DNA of 64,000 nt from Amycolatopsis endophytica. GTDB taxonomy: Bacteria; Actinomycetota; Actinomycetes; Mycobacteriales; Pseudonocardiaceae. Position 1 is the first letter of the stretch. Each line of letters opens with the position of its first letter. Under the pieces are notes generated by a model. The model was not told the origin of the DNA and did no database searches. It saw nothing but the letters and a program-made list of their open reading frames with translations. Below, one piece after another: positions 30,893 to 39,090 of the stretch. The stretch is from positions 1,612,001 through 1,676,000 of the forward strand of contig NZ_JACCFK010000001.1 in assembly GCF_013410405.1 (NCBI RefSeq), written 5' to 3'. A program made the position numbers and the translations under genes.

Positions 30893-32163
30893 GGCGACAG
30901 GTTACGGACTCCTTCGGATTTGTGCAGACGCCCGTTGCGGGCCGGCTCCGGCGGCGCGTCGCCGTAGTCCGGCAGGTCCGTGCGCACCCCCGGCGCGAAC
31001 TTCGGCACCCGCAACGTCACCTTCATCCCGGCGCCCGGCGCGGTCTCGACCATCAGCGCGTACTCGTCGCCGAAGAGCTGCCGCATGCGGGCGTTGATGT
31101 TGCCCAGCCCGACGTGCGCGCCGGTGCGGTGCGAGTTGCGCAGATCGGCCAGCCGCGCCGGATCCATGCCGATGCCGTCGTCCTCGACGCTGATCAGCGC
31201 CTCGGTGCCGTAGTCGGACGCGGTCACGGTGACCATGCCGCCGGTCGGCTTGTTCGCCAGACCGTGCTGGACGGCGTTTTCCACGAGCGGCTGGATGATC
31301 AGGAACGGCACCACCACCGACAGCACCTCGGGTGCGATCTTCAACCGCACCTCGAGGCGCCCGCCGAAGCGGGCCCGCTCGATCGTCAGGTAGCGGTCGA
31401 TGTTGCGCAGCTCGTCGGCGAGCGTGGTGAACATGCCCGAGGTGCGGAACGAGTACCGCGTGAAGTCGGCGAACTCCTGCAGCAGCTCGCGGGCCTCCTC
31501 CGGATCGGTGCGGATCAGCGCGGAGATCGTGTTCAGCGCGTTGTAGATGAAGTGCGGCGAGATCTGCGCGCGCAGCGCCTTGATCTCGGCCTGCTGCAGC
31601 TGGTGCTTGGACTCCTCGAACCGGGCCAGCTCGAACTGGGTGGTGACGAACTGGGCGACCGCGTCGGCCATCTGGACGAGCCGCTTGCCGGTGGAGCGGC
31701 CGACCACGATCAGCGCGGCCTCGACCTCGTCCTCGACCAGCAGCGGCACGATGACCGCGGTTTTCATCTTGCAGGTGCCGCGGTGGTCGCAGGGCACGTC
31801 GTCGTGCGAGACGACCTCACGGCGCGCCTTGCGGATCGACGTCATGACCGTGCCGCTCAGGTCCAGGTAGTGGTCGTTGGCCTCGCCGTCCCACGACACG
31901 AGCGTGCCCTCGTTGTCGGTGATCCCGATGGCGACACACTTGAGCAGTTCGAGCAGCTGCGAGGTGATGCGGTCGGCGCTGGCCTGGTCGAACCCCTCGC
32001 GGAGATCCGGCGTGGCCCGCGACATGTGGTCGACGGCCTCCAGCACGGCGTCCTCGATCGAGCTGCCCGGTTTGCGGGACCGCACCAGCAGGACGATCAC
32101 CACGATCAGCAGAACACCCGCCACGCTCCACGGGATGATGTGCGAGATCGGCATACCGGACAC
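30889..32163 (-). CDS. LytS-type sensor histidine kinase
   Basis: 424 residues. One N-terminal membrane helix ('IIPWSVAGVLLIVVIVLLVR') is followed by a GAF-like sensor (about residues 45-185) and a coiled linker ('FEESKHQLQQAEIKALRAQI'). The His_kinase motif 'SPHFIYNALNTISALIRTDP' carries the phospho-acceptor His. The ATPase domain has 'PFLIIQPLVENAVQHGLANK', 'ISVEDDGIGMDP' and 'VGLGNINARMRQLFGDEYAL'. The GAF-like part holds 'DDVPCDHRGTCKMKTAVIVP', whose two Cys and His could bind a metal or sense redox state. It is the first gene of an operon running through the S49 peptidase, LytTR regulator, small membrane protein and symporter. Confidence 0.94.
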   Translation of the reverse strand: MSGMPISHIIPWSVAGVLLIVVIVLLVRSRKPGSSIEDAVLEAVDHMSRATPDLREGFDQASADRITSQLLELLKCVAIGITDNEGTLVSWDGEANDHYLDLSGTVMTSIRKARREVVSHDDVPCDHRGTCKMKTAVIVPLLVEDEVEAALIVVGRSTGKRLVQMADAVAQFVTTQFELARFEESKHQLQQAEIKALRAQISPHFIYNALNTISALIRTDPEEARELLQEFADFTRYSFRTSGMFTTLADELRNIDRYLTIERARFGGRLEVRLKIAPEVLSVVVPFLIIQPLVENAVQHGLANKPTGGMVTVTASDYGTEALISVEDDGIGMDPARLADLRNSHRTGAHVGLGNINARMRQLFGDEYALMVETAPGAGMKVTLRVPKFAPGVRTDLPDYGDAPPEPARNGRLHKSEGVRNLSP

Positions 32164-32250
32164 GGCGTCAATGCTCTGCGCTCACCGGGCCGGGTGCAAG
32201 CTCTTCAGCACACTTTCTGTGCAGGATTCGCCACCCTTCGGGGTGACGGC

Positions 32251-33156
32251 CTACTTGAGCAGCCGCGACAGCCTGCGGTCGGCGAGCGGCTTGCCACCCG
32301 TCTGGCACGTGGCGCAGTACTGGAAGGACTTGTCGGCGAAGGAAACCTCACGCACCGTGTCCCCGCACACCGGGCACGGCAGGCCGGTGCGGGCATGCAC
32401 CCGCAGGCCCGAGCGCTTCTCGCCCTTGAGACGGGCGGCGTCCTGACCGACGGAGCGCTCTACGGCGCTCGTCAGGATCTCGCGCATCGCTTCGGCCAGG
32501 CGGACCAGCGCCTCGTCGGACAGCTTGCCCGCCGTCGCGAACGGCGACAGCTTCGCGGCGTGCAGGATCTCGTCGGAGTAGGCGTTGCCGATCCCGGCGA
32601 TCACAGTCTGGTTCGTCAGCACCCATTTCAGCCGCTCGGACCGGCCGGACAGCAGCCCCGCAAGCGCTTCCCGGTCCAGGGACAACGCGTCCGGGCCCAG
32701 CCGCTCGATGCCCGGCACCTCATGCGGGTCCCGCACGACCCACACCGCCAGGCCCTTCTTCGTGCCCGCCTCGGTCAGGTCGAACCCCCGGTCGCCCTCC
32801 CGTCGCCCACCACCACCCTCAACGGAGGCGCTCCGCGCCGCCGGCCCGTCAATGTGAACCCGAAGAGCGATCGGCCCCTTGCCCGGCTTCGGCGGCGCGG
32901 GCGAGAGGTTGTCGGCCCAGCGCAGCCAGCCCGCGCGGGCCAGATGCACCACCAGGTGCAGGCCGCCGCAGTCGAGGTCGAGGTGCTTGCCGAACCGGCC
33001 CGCGCCGGTGACCTCGCGGCCGTGCAGGTCGGTGTAGGGCGGGTCGAACGTCTTGAGCACCGCCAGCGACGCCACGTCGACCCGGCTGACCAGCCGCCCC
33101 ACCGCGTGTTCACGCAGGTGGTGCGCCAGCGCTTCGACCTCGGGCAACTCCGGCAT
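32251..33156 (-). CDS. Fpg/Nei-family DNA glycosylase
   Basis: 301 residues. It starts 'MPELPEVEALAHHLREHAVG', so the mature N-terminal Pro and Glu are the catalytic nucleophile and acid of the Fpg/Nei family. The helix-two-turn-helix is around 'VLTNQTVIAGIGNAYSDEIL'. The C-terminal zinc finger 'CPVCGDTVREVSFADKSFQY' continues to 'CATCQTGGKPLADRRLSRLL', supplying four Cys ligands. It excises oxidised bases and cuts the abasic strand. An inserted, glycine- and arginine-rich loop near residue 112 ('ARSASVEGGGGRREGDRGF') is unusual and may lie at the surface. It follows a small membrane-protein gene by two bases. Confidence 0.93.
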   Translation of the reverse strand: MPELPEVEALAHHLREHAVGRLVSRVDVASLAVLKTFDPPYTDLHGREVTGAGRFGKHLDLDCGGLHLVVHLARAGWLRWADNLSPAPPKPGKGPIALRVHIDGPAARSASVEGGGGRREGDRGFDLTEAGTKKGLAVWVVRDPHEVPGIERLGPDALSLDREALAGLLSGRSERLKWVLTNQTVIAGIGNAYSDEILHAAKLSPFATAGKLSDEALVRLAEAMREILTSAVERSVGQDAARLKGEKRSGLRVHARTGLPCPVCGDTVREVSFADKSFQYCATCQTGGKPLADRRLSRLLK

Positions 33157-33158
33157 CG

Positions 33159-33599
33159 CTACTCCATCGGCCGCAACGGGCCCTCGAAGTCCGGGCCCGC
33201 CTCGCGCTGGATCGTCTTCGACAGCTTCGTCATCTCACCGCGGACCCGGAACATGCCGGAGATGATCCCGACCCAGCGCTCCGGCACCGCCTCGCCGTTC
33301 ATGCCGCCATCGGTCTCCGCGACGACCGTCCACGGCCGGTTCAGCACCCACCGCAACGGGAAGAACACCGCGATCAACAGCAGGCCGTAGATCACCCACG
33401 GCGGCACCACGACCGAATCGGGCAGCCACGCCACGAGGATCACGGCCAGCAGCACGCACACCGCCAGCATCGCGATACCCGGGCCGTAGCTGCCGGAGAT
33501 GTCACGCTCGAAGTCCTCGGCGGTTGCCGGGCGGCGCCATTCCATCTGCGCGCGGACGACCCACTCGCGGCCGTCGCCACCCCGCACCACGCGGTTCAT
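33159..33599 (-). CDS. Small two-helix membrane protein, unknown function
   Basis: 146 residues. A soluble N-terminus ('REWVVRAQMEWRRPATAEDF') is followed by 'IAMLAVCVLLAVILVAWLPD' and 'VIYGLLLIAVFFPLRWVLNR', then a soluble C-terminal half ('PWTVVAETDGGMNGEAVPER', 'WVGIISGMFRVRGEMTKLSK'). I do not recognise a family. The frame has strong GC-biased third positions. Its stop is two bases before the glycosylase start, so it is co-transcribed with it; a functional link is not implied. Confidence 0.75.
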   Translation of the reverse strand: MNRVVRGGDGREWVVRAQMEWRRPATAEDFERDISGSYGPGIAMLAVCVLLAVILVAWLPDSVVVPPWVIYGLLLIAVFFPLRWVLNRPWTVVAETDGGMNGEAVPERWVGIISGMFRVRGEMTKLSKTIQREAGPDFEGPLRPME

Positions 33600-33683
33600 T
33601 TTCGCTGCCTCCCGCTACGGTCGAACGCTCCGACAACCGTAGCGTGGCCGCGGGCGTGCGCGCGAGACGCGGACGAAGATCAG

Positions 33684-35129
33684 CTACCCGGACGAGCCCT
33701 GGCCGGAGCGGTCGTGATCGTGGTCGTTGTCGACGCCGATGCGCAGCAGCCACCACCAGTAGGGCGACCGATCGTGCTCCGACTGCGTCGGCCTGTCCTT
33801 GTCCCGGCCCCAGCCCCGGCCCGGCTTGTCCCGGTCCGAGCGGTCCTTCGTCGAGTACGTGGTCCCGTCCGTGGTCGGCAGGTCATCACGCGCGGTGCCG
33901 GTGCTCGGGGACGACTTCGTCGGCTCGACCGGATCGGACCGGCCGCTGCCCGTGCTCGTCCCCGCCGAGGCGGGCGGCGACTGCTCCTGGACCGGCGGGT
34001 CGGTCCGCGACTTCGTGGCGGGCGGGTCCGGCGACACCGGCGCCTTCGCCACGGGCGCACCCGGATACGGCAACGTCACCTCATCGGGGGCGATCAGCAC
34101 CTGCGGCGGCGAACTCAGCTTCGACTCCGGCGTGCTGATCCGCAGCTCCACCCCGCCCTGCGCGGGCAGGCCCATCGGCTGCGACTCGTCGACGATCGCG
34201 GGCCCGACCGCGAACCCGACCACACCCGCGGCCGTCGTCGACGCCAGCGCGACCCCGATCTTGAGCTTCGACAGCAACATCGTCTTCACCGTCGTCAGCA
34301 CGCCGGACGCGGCACCACCACCGGACGCGGCGCCCGCCGCGGCCACCGACGCCGGCACCAGCAGCGCGACCACACCGGCGTGCGCCCGCAGCGACGAGCA
34401 CACATCCCGCAGCTCGGCGTGCATCGCCCGGCACGACGGGCACCCCAGCAAATGACCGCGGATCCGCCGCGCCTCCGCACCCGTGACACTGCCCGCCGTG
34501 TAACCACCCAGCTTCTCGATCACGCCACGGCAACTGACATCGGAAATCCGGTTCATCGCCAGATGCGCCTGCAGATACGCCGCGCGCAAACCCTGCCGGG
34601 CCCGCCGCGCCAGCGCCGCCGTCGCGTTCGCGGACAACCCGAAATGCGGCGCCACCACCGCGGGCTGCTCACCCTCGACCTCGGTCTGCCACAACACGGT
34701 GCGCCACCGCTCCGGCAAACTCGTGAACGCGGTGGTGATCAGACTGTGCTCCGCCGTGCGTGCATGCGCGTCCGCACCCGCACCCGCGCGGTGCGTCAAC
34801 TCGTCATCGGTGACCGGCACATCCCGGCGCGCACCATGCCACTCCCACGACACCCGGCGCGCGACCGTCAGCAGATACGCGCGAATATGCTCCTTCGGGC
34901 CGTTCCCCCGGCGCAACGCCTGCAACACGCGGAAAAACGTTTCGGCGGTGATGTCCTCCGCCTCGGAAGCATCAGCGGCCAGACCACGAGCCAGTCTCCG
35001 GACGGCGGACGCATGCAGCTCGAACAGCTCCCGGAACGCGGCGTCCTCACCGGCACGAAGCCGGCTCAGCAGAGCAGCCTCGTCCTCCGATGCCGCACGC
35101 TGCTCCGGCACCGCCGCGTCTTCCGTCAT
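33684..35129 (-). CDS. ECF sigma factor fused to zinc-finger/membrane anti-sigma-like segment
   Basis: 481 residues from ATG 35129 (a GTG at 35141 sits on its own AGGAG). Sigma region 2 is 'FRELFELHASAVRRLARGLA', 'SEAEDITAETFFRVLQALRR'. Region 4 is 'LPERWRTVLWQTEVEGEQPA', 'VVAPHFGLSANATAALARRA'. A zinc-binding segment follows near residues 205-245: 'CRGVIEKLGGYTAGSVTGAE', then 'HLLGCPSCRAMHAELRDVC' with the HxxxCxxC pattern of anti-sigma factors. One or two membrane helices come next ('VVALLVPASVAAAGAASGGG', 'IGVALASTTAAGVVGFAVGP'). The last 170 residues are Pro/Ser/Thr-rich and end in a His/Asp/Gly-rich tail. Sigma and anti-sigma in one chain suggests self-inhibition released at the membrane. 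Confidence 0.88.
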   Translation of the reverse strand: MTEDAAVPEQRAASEDEAALLSRLRAGEDAAFRELFELHASAVRRLARGLAADASEAEDITAETFFRVLQALRRGNGPKEHIRAYLLTVARRVSWEWHGARRDVPVTDDELTHRAGAGADAHARTAEHSLITTAFTSLPERWRTVLWQTEVEGEQPAVVAPHFGLSANATAALARRARQGLRAAYLQAHLAMNRISDVSCRGVIEKLGGYTAGSVTGAEARRIRGHLLGCPSCRAMHAELRDVCSSLRAHAGVVALLVPASVAAAGAASGGGAASGVLTTVKTMLLSKLKIGVALASTTAAGVVGFAVGPAIVDESQPMGLPAQGGVELRISTPESKLSSPPQVLIAPDEVTLPYPGAPVAKAPVSPDPPATKSRTDPPVQEQSPPASAGTSTGSGRSDPVEPTKSSPSTGTARDDLPTTDGTTYSTKDRSDRDKPGRGWGRDKDRPTQSEHDRSPYWWWLLRIGVDNDHDHDRSGQGSSG

Positions 35130-35355
35130 GCGGCCAGCCACCTCCTCCCCCGCGGGACTAACCCGTTCGGTTGAATGGAGACACCATACGGAGCGAAACG
35201 CTCGGCGTCACCTCTTGTACTCCCCGAGTGACCGGACTTCCCTCCGACAGGCGACACACCCTCCCGACCACCCAAGATCACCCCACAACAGCCACCCCGT
35301 CAACCCGTCGAATCGCACCGGTATAGACTCAAGGCGCACCGGACAACGGCGCAAT

Positions 35356-35428
35356 GCGGACGTAGCGCAGCTGGTAGCGCATCACCTTGCCAAGGTGAGG
35401 GTCGCGGGTTCGAATCCCGTCGTCCGCT
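35356..35428 (+). tRNA. tRNA-Gly (anticodon GCC)
   Basis: A 73-base cloverleaf. The acceptor stem GCGGACG pairs with CGTCCGC, and the anticodon stem TCACC/GGTGA encloses loop TTGCCAA with anticodon GCC. The T-arm has GGTTCGAATCC. The discriminator is T and CCA is not encoded. It decodes GGC and GGT, the dominant glycine codons here. Confidence 0.96.
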
Positions 35429-35490
35429 CTCGGTCACCTGGGCATCCCTGCTCGCGCTGCGCGCTCGCCGGGGTGCCCTCGTCATTGCAT

Positions 35491-35539
35491 TGGGGGTCGG
35501 ACCCCCACACCCCCGCCAGGGCGGGCTTCGCCCCCCTGG
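35491..35539. repeat. Two adjacent GC-rich hairpins
   Basis: TGGGGGTC and GACCCCCA (35491-35507) form an eight-base stem around one base. CCAGGG and CCCTGG (35516-35539) form a second stem continued by GGGC/GCCC with a TTC loop. They could terminate the tRNA transcript or be copies of a REP-like element. Confidence 0.55.
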
Positions 35540-35631
35540 ACCCCCCGGCCCGGTGCCGGTTGCGTGGTGATGTTCACCTGATCGGGTGTTCCGTCGCTGG
35601 CCCTCGGCGTGGCCGCCGGGGTGGTTATTCG

Positions 35632-35669
35632 GTGTTTGCCCTTCCGGGTGCCGTGTTTGCCCTTCCGGG
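35632..35669. repeat. 17-bp perfect direct repeat, period 21
   Basis: GTGTTTGCCCTTCCGGG occurs at 35632-35648 and again at 35653-35669. A third, degenerate start (GTGTTGGCC) follows, so this is a short tandem array. Confidence 0.65.
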
Positions 35670-35711
35670 CAGCGTGTTGGCCGCTCCCGACGCGGGGGGC
35701 GCCGGGAGGGC

Positions 35712-35727
35712 GGCAACGGAAGTTGCC
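35712..35727. repeat. Short hairpin with GGAA loop
   Basis: GGCAAC-GGAA-GTTGCC is a perfect six-base stem closed by a GNRA-type loop, 17 bases before the large inverted repeat. Confidence 0.45.
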
Positions 35728-35744
35728 AGCACGCGCACTGCCCG

Positions 35745-35869
35745 GACCTCCTCCGCCCCTCATCCCAAGCCCGCTTTAGTCGCTGATCAGCGGAGTCAAG
35801 GCACGCTTTCCCGCCTTGACGCCGCTGCTCAGCGACTAAAACACTCCAACCGGAGGGGCGGGGGAGGTC
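35745..35869. repeat. Large nested inverted repeat (125 bp)
   Basis: The inner arms are 28 bases each (35775-35802 and 35813-35840), match at 26 of 28 positions and enclose ten bases. The outer arms of 17 bases (35745-35761 and 35853-35869) match at 16 positions. Unpaired spacers of 13 and 12 bases lie between inner and outer arms. The left inner arm contains the perfect palindrome CGCTGATCAGCG. The symmetry suggests a MITE- or REP-like element or an RNA stem. It lies just downstream of the minus-strand membrane protein gene and could also act as its terminator. Confidence 0.7.
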
Positions 35870-35927
35870 GCACCCAACGCAACCACCTACCGGCCGCCAA
35901 CGCGCCCAGCGGTCACCCAGCATCAGC

Positions 35928-38261
35928 TCAGGACTCGCGGCGGATCATGCGGCCCGCGCCCGCGGCGACGGTTGTCGCCAGGATCCAGCCCATCGCGGTG
36001 AACCCGTTGCTCACCCACTTGTCCAGATCGTGCATGTACCAGCGGCCCTTGTTGCCGAAATCGACGATCGGCACCAGCAGGTCCGCCGTGTACAGCACCG
36101 GATTCCACTCCAGCCCGGTCTCCTGCTGATCGACCGCGCACCGCGGACCACTCACCATGTAGCGGACGGGATCGCTGGTGCACGAGTCGGTGGCGGTGCC
36201 GAAGTAGATGCTGCCCGCCGCGAGCAACATGATCAACCACGCCAGCGCACGCACCGGGCGGTAGCCGTAGCCCACCATCCACCGCTGCAACCAGCTCCAC
36301 AGCCGCACACCCGGACCCAGCACCCGGTAACCGGCGGCAAGCGCTTCGTACCGGTACTCCTGCTTCTTGAACAGCACGGTCGAGGCGTGCTCCTCGTTGC
36401 CGCTGTTGCGCAGCATCGCGGCGAGCTGGTCGTAGGGCCCCGGCCGGTAACCGGCCATCGCGGTGCGCAGCCGACGGATCCGGTCGGCGACGGCCGCGTC
36501 GTCCTTCATGTCGATCGGACGTTTGAGCACGTCGTAGCGGAAATCCTCCAGCTCGATACCGCCGTCGGCGTCCCAGAACTCGGTGTTGTCCTCCAGCGTC
36601 TGGCAGTGCGCGTGCCGCAGCACGATGCGGCCGGTGGCGGCCTTGCCGAAGTTGAGCAGGAACTCGTCGGCGCTCACGTCGCTGGCGTCCAGCGCGATCG
36701 CGTGCTTGTTGGACGCGCCCAGCACCGCGCCGGTGAAGTCAATGCGGCGCCCCGAACTCGCGCCGTCCATGTTCACGCCGCCCTCGGCGTGGAACGGCTG
36801 CTGCTTACCGGCGCCGGTGAGACTGATGTCGCGGCCCACCCGCACCGTGCGCAGATCCACCGAGAAGCTCGTCTTGTTGCGCACCGCGGGTTTCGTGACG
36901 TCGGTGCCGTAGAGGTAGACGCTGCCGCCGACCTCGATGCCCTGCAACCGCAACGTGCCCTCGATCGTCGCGCCGTGCAGGTGGAAGTTCCCCCCGACCT
37001 TCATGCGGCGCGCGGACACCACGTCCCGTTTCGCGTGGCTCAGCTCCGTCCGCCCGGCGAGCATGTTCCCGCGGACCGTCACGTCCGCCATGCGCAGCTG
37101 GCCGGACGGGATGGACAGGCCGGTCGCCTCCAGATCACCGTTGATCTGGGAACCGTCGAGGTGCAGCGCGCGGTCGTAGAACGGCTCGACAGTCCCGCGC
37201 GGCACGGTGATACGTGCCCGCGCGAGCCGCAACGTGCCGCCGATCCGCCCGTTGATCATCCGCAGCGTGCCGGTCGCGGCCAACCCGTCGGACAGCTCGA
37301 CGTTGCCGTCGACCTGCCACCGGTCGCCGACGAGCGCGGGCCACGGGTCGACGTAGGGATCGCTGGACTTCCACGCCTCGACGACGATCCGGCCCCGCTG
37401 CTCGCTCTGCAGTTCGGCGGCACGCAGCACGATGTCGCCGTTGACGCGGATGCTCGGCAGATGCAGCACGCCGCGCGCGGAGAACGGCCGCCTGCTGCTG
37501 GTGGCGCCGTAGTTGTCGACCTCGCACAGCAGGCTGCCGCCGATGTGGGCGCCGTTGCCGTCGAGGGCGAAACCGTCCCGGTTGTTCAGGCGGGCGCCGG
37601 AAAAGTTGACGTTACCGCCGGTGCGCATACCGGGGAGGCGGACCTCGCCCTCGGCCCGCATGCGGTAGGCCAGCAGCGCGCCCGCGATGATCAGCCGGTC
37701 GGCCTGGATCGCGCGGCCCTGCGGGTAGTCGACCTCGGTGCGGGTCAGCACCACGGACCCTTCGACCACGGCGTCGGTCAGGTTGATCGCCGCGTCCGGC
37801 ACGCCGCGCTCGCGCGTGTCACCGCGCTGGACGGCCGTCTCGTCCTCGCCGCTGTCCGGCAGGACCTGCACGACGCAGCGGATCAGGCGGACGTCGTTGC
37901 GGCTGCGCAGGTTGCGGGCCTTGAGACCGGGCAGCCAGCAACGGCGGAACACCAGACCGAGGATCTTGGCCTCACGCACGTCCGGCGGGTACTCGAACCG
38001 GCAGTTCTCGAACCGGAACAGGCAGTCCAGGTCCGCGCCGCGCAGATCGAGCCGCCCGGTGATGTAAGCGTTTTCCACGGCGACGATCGGCGCGTTGCTC
38101 GCCTGGCGGCGCCACCGCAGCAGACCACCGCTGCCGGGTTCCAGCAGGGGTTTGAGCAGCTCGTCGGCGGTGAGGTGGTAACGCCGGTCCGGCACGCCCT
38201 TGAAGGGATCCAACGTCGGCAACTCCGGCTGCCCACCCTGTCCCGGCTGCCCACCCGGCAT
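35928..38261 (-). CDS. Large membrane-anchored putative beta-solenoid protein
   Basis: 777 residues. Residues about 50-610 form a long run of short repeats of the type 'VRLPGMRTGGNVNFSGARLN', 'GDLEATGLSIPSGQLRMADV' and 'GNFHLHGATIEGTLRLQGIE', alternating hydrophobic residues with G, N and D at turns. This is a beta-helix or solenoid pattern, loosely like pentapeptide-repeat or bactofilin-like surfaces. The C-terminal 170 residues carry 'RALAWLIMLLAAGSIYFGTA' and 'WVSNGFTAMGWILATTVAAG' as membrane helices, with two Cys in the loop between them. Actinobacterial homologues are sometimes named membrane-associated oxidoreductase, but I see no cofactor motif. ATG 38261 has GGGGG seven bases upstream; the frame is open to 38291. 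Confidence 0.75.
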   Translation of the reverse strand: MPGGQPGQGGQPELPTLDPFKGVPDRRYHLTADELLKPLLEPGSGGLLRWRRQASNAPIVAVENAYITGRLDLRGADLDCLFRFENCRFEYPPDVREAKILGLVFRRCWLPGLKARNLRSRNDVRLIRCVVQVLPDSGEDETAVQRGDTRERGVPDAAINLTDAVVEGSVVLTRTEVDYPQGRAIQADRLIIAGALLAYRMRAEGEVRLPGMRTGGNVNFSGARLNNRDGFALDGNGAHIGGSLLCEVDNYGATSSRRPFSARGVLHLPSIRVNGDIVLRAAELQSEQRGRIVVEAWKSSDPYVDPWPALVGDRWQVDGNVELSDGLAATGTLRMINGRIGGTLRLARARITVPRGTVEPFYDRALHLDGSQINGDLEATGLSIPSGQLRMADVTVRGNMLAGRTELSHAKRDVVSARRMKVGGNFHLHGATIEGTLRLQGIEVGGSVYLYGTDVTKPAVRNKTSFSVDLRTVRVGRDISLTGAGKQQPFHAEGGVNMDGASSGRRIDFTGAVLGASNKHAIALDASDVSADEFLLNFGKAATGRIVLRHAHCQTLEDNTEFWDADGGIELEDFRYDVLKRPIDMKDDAAVADRIRRLRTAMAGYRPGPYDQLAAMLRNSGNEEHASTVLFKKQEYRYEALAAGYRVLGPGVRLWSWLQRWMVGYGYRPVRALAWLIMLLAAGSIYFGTATDSCTSDPVRYMVSGPRCAVDQQETGLEWNPVLYTADLLVPIVDFGNKGRWYMHDLDKWVSNGFTAMGWILATTVAAGAGRMIRRES

Positions 38262-38334
38262 TCGTGACCCCCTCGCCGCACCGATCGCCACTCTGGTCCG
38301 ACGATCGTCGCGGACGAGGGGTTCCCTTGGCTAC

Positions 38335-39090
38335 CTACTCCTCGACATGGGCCGGGTTCAGCACGCGCGACAGGAACGTCTGGGTGCGCTCGTGCCGCGG
38401 GTCGCCGATCACCTGGGACGGCGGGCCCTGCTCGACGACGATGCCGCCGTCCATGAACAGCACCACGTCGGCCACCTCGCGGGCGAACTGCATCTCGTGG
38501 GTGACCACGAGCATCGTCATGCCGTCGCGGGCGAGCTGGCGCATCACGGCGAGCACGTCACCGACGAGTTCCGGGTCCAGCGCGGACGTCGGCTCGTCGA
38601 ACAGCATCACGTCGGGGTCCATCGACAGCGCCCGCGCGATCGCGACGCGCTGCTGCTGGCCACCGGACAACTGCGTGGGCAGGGAGCGTTCCTTGCCGGT
38701 CAGCCCGACCTTGCGCAGGTTCTCCAGCGCGACCTTCTCGGCCTCGGCCTTGTCGCGCCTGAGGACCTTGCGCTGCGCGATCGTCAGGTTGTCCAGCACC
38801 GACAGGTGGCTGAACAGGTTGAACGACTGGAACACCATGCCGATGCCCCGCCGCGCGCGGTCGATGTCGATGTCCGGGTCGGTCACCTCGAACCCGTTCA
38901 CCGTGATCGAGCCCTGGTTGGGCTCCTCCAGCAGGTTCACGCAACGCAGCAGCGTCGACTTGCCGGAGCCGGACGGCCCGATGATGCACACGACCTGGCC
39001 GCGGCGCACCTCCAGGTCGATGCCCTTGAGCACCTCCAGCTTGCCGAAGGCCTTGTGCAGTCCGGAAACGCTGACGATCGTGTCGCTCAC
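38335..39090 (-). CDS. gluA: Polar amino acid (glutamate-type) ABC transporter ATPase
   Basis: 251 residues. Walker A is '[20 protein letters not shown]', the Q-loop '[20 protein letters not shown]', the signature '[20 protein letters not shown]', Walker B '[20 protein letters not shown]' and the switch His lies in '[19 protein letters not shown]'. This is the GluA/GlnQ class that powers uptake of glutamate, glutamine or related amino acids. GTG 39090 overlaps the permease stop as GTGA. It is the last gene of the binding protein-permease-ATPase operon. The gluA symbol rests on family resemblance, not on proven specificity. Confidence 0.9.
   Translation of the reverse strand: MSDTIVSVSGLHKAFGKLEVLKGIDLEVRRGQVVCIIGPSGSGKSTLLRCVNLLEEPNQGSITVNGFEVTDPDIDIDRARRGIGMVFQSFNLFSHLSVLDNLTIAQRKVLRRDKAEAEKVALENLRKVGLTGKERSLPTQLSGGQQQRVAIARALSMDPDVMLFDEPTSALDPELVGDVLAVMRQLARDGMTMLVVTHEMQFAREVADVVLFMDGGIVVEQGPPSQVIGDPRHERTQTFLSRVLNPAHVEE

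Larger units (their letters stand above)
35430..35927. other. Gene-free, hairpin-rich region after tRNA-Gly
   Basis: About 500 bases between tRNA-Gly and the convergent 777-aa membrane protein gene. It holds a chain of inverted and direct repeats listed separately. The open frames crossing it have repetitive, low-complexity translations and no start signals. No integrase, att duplication or transposase is visible. Confidence 0.6.

Noticed and set aside
30922..33390. 822-codon plus-strand frame opposite kinase and glycosylase
   Set aside because: Antisense shadow spanning two unrelated conserved genes.
35632..35669. CRISPR-like array
   Set aside because: Only two perfect units with four-base spacing and no cas genes.
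35430..35927. Genomic island or att site next to tRNA-Gly
   Set aside because: No integrase, no duplicated tRNA 3' end and no transposase within the window; only repeats are present.
36030..38267. 745-codon plus-strand frame opposite the solenoid protein
   Set aside because: Mirror of the repeat-rich gene; the minus strand has the better start site and membrane segments.
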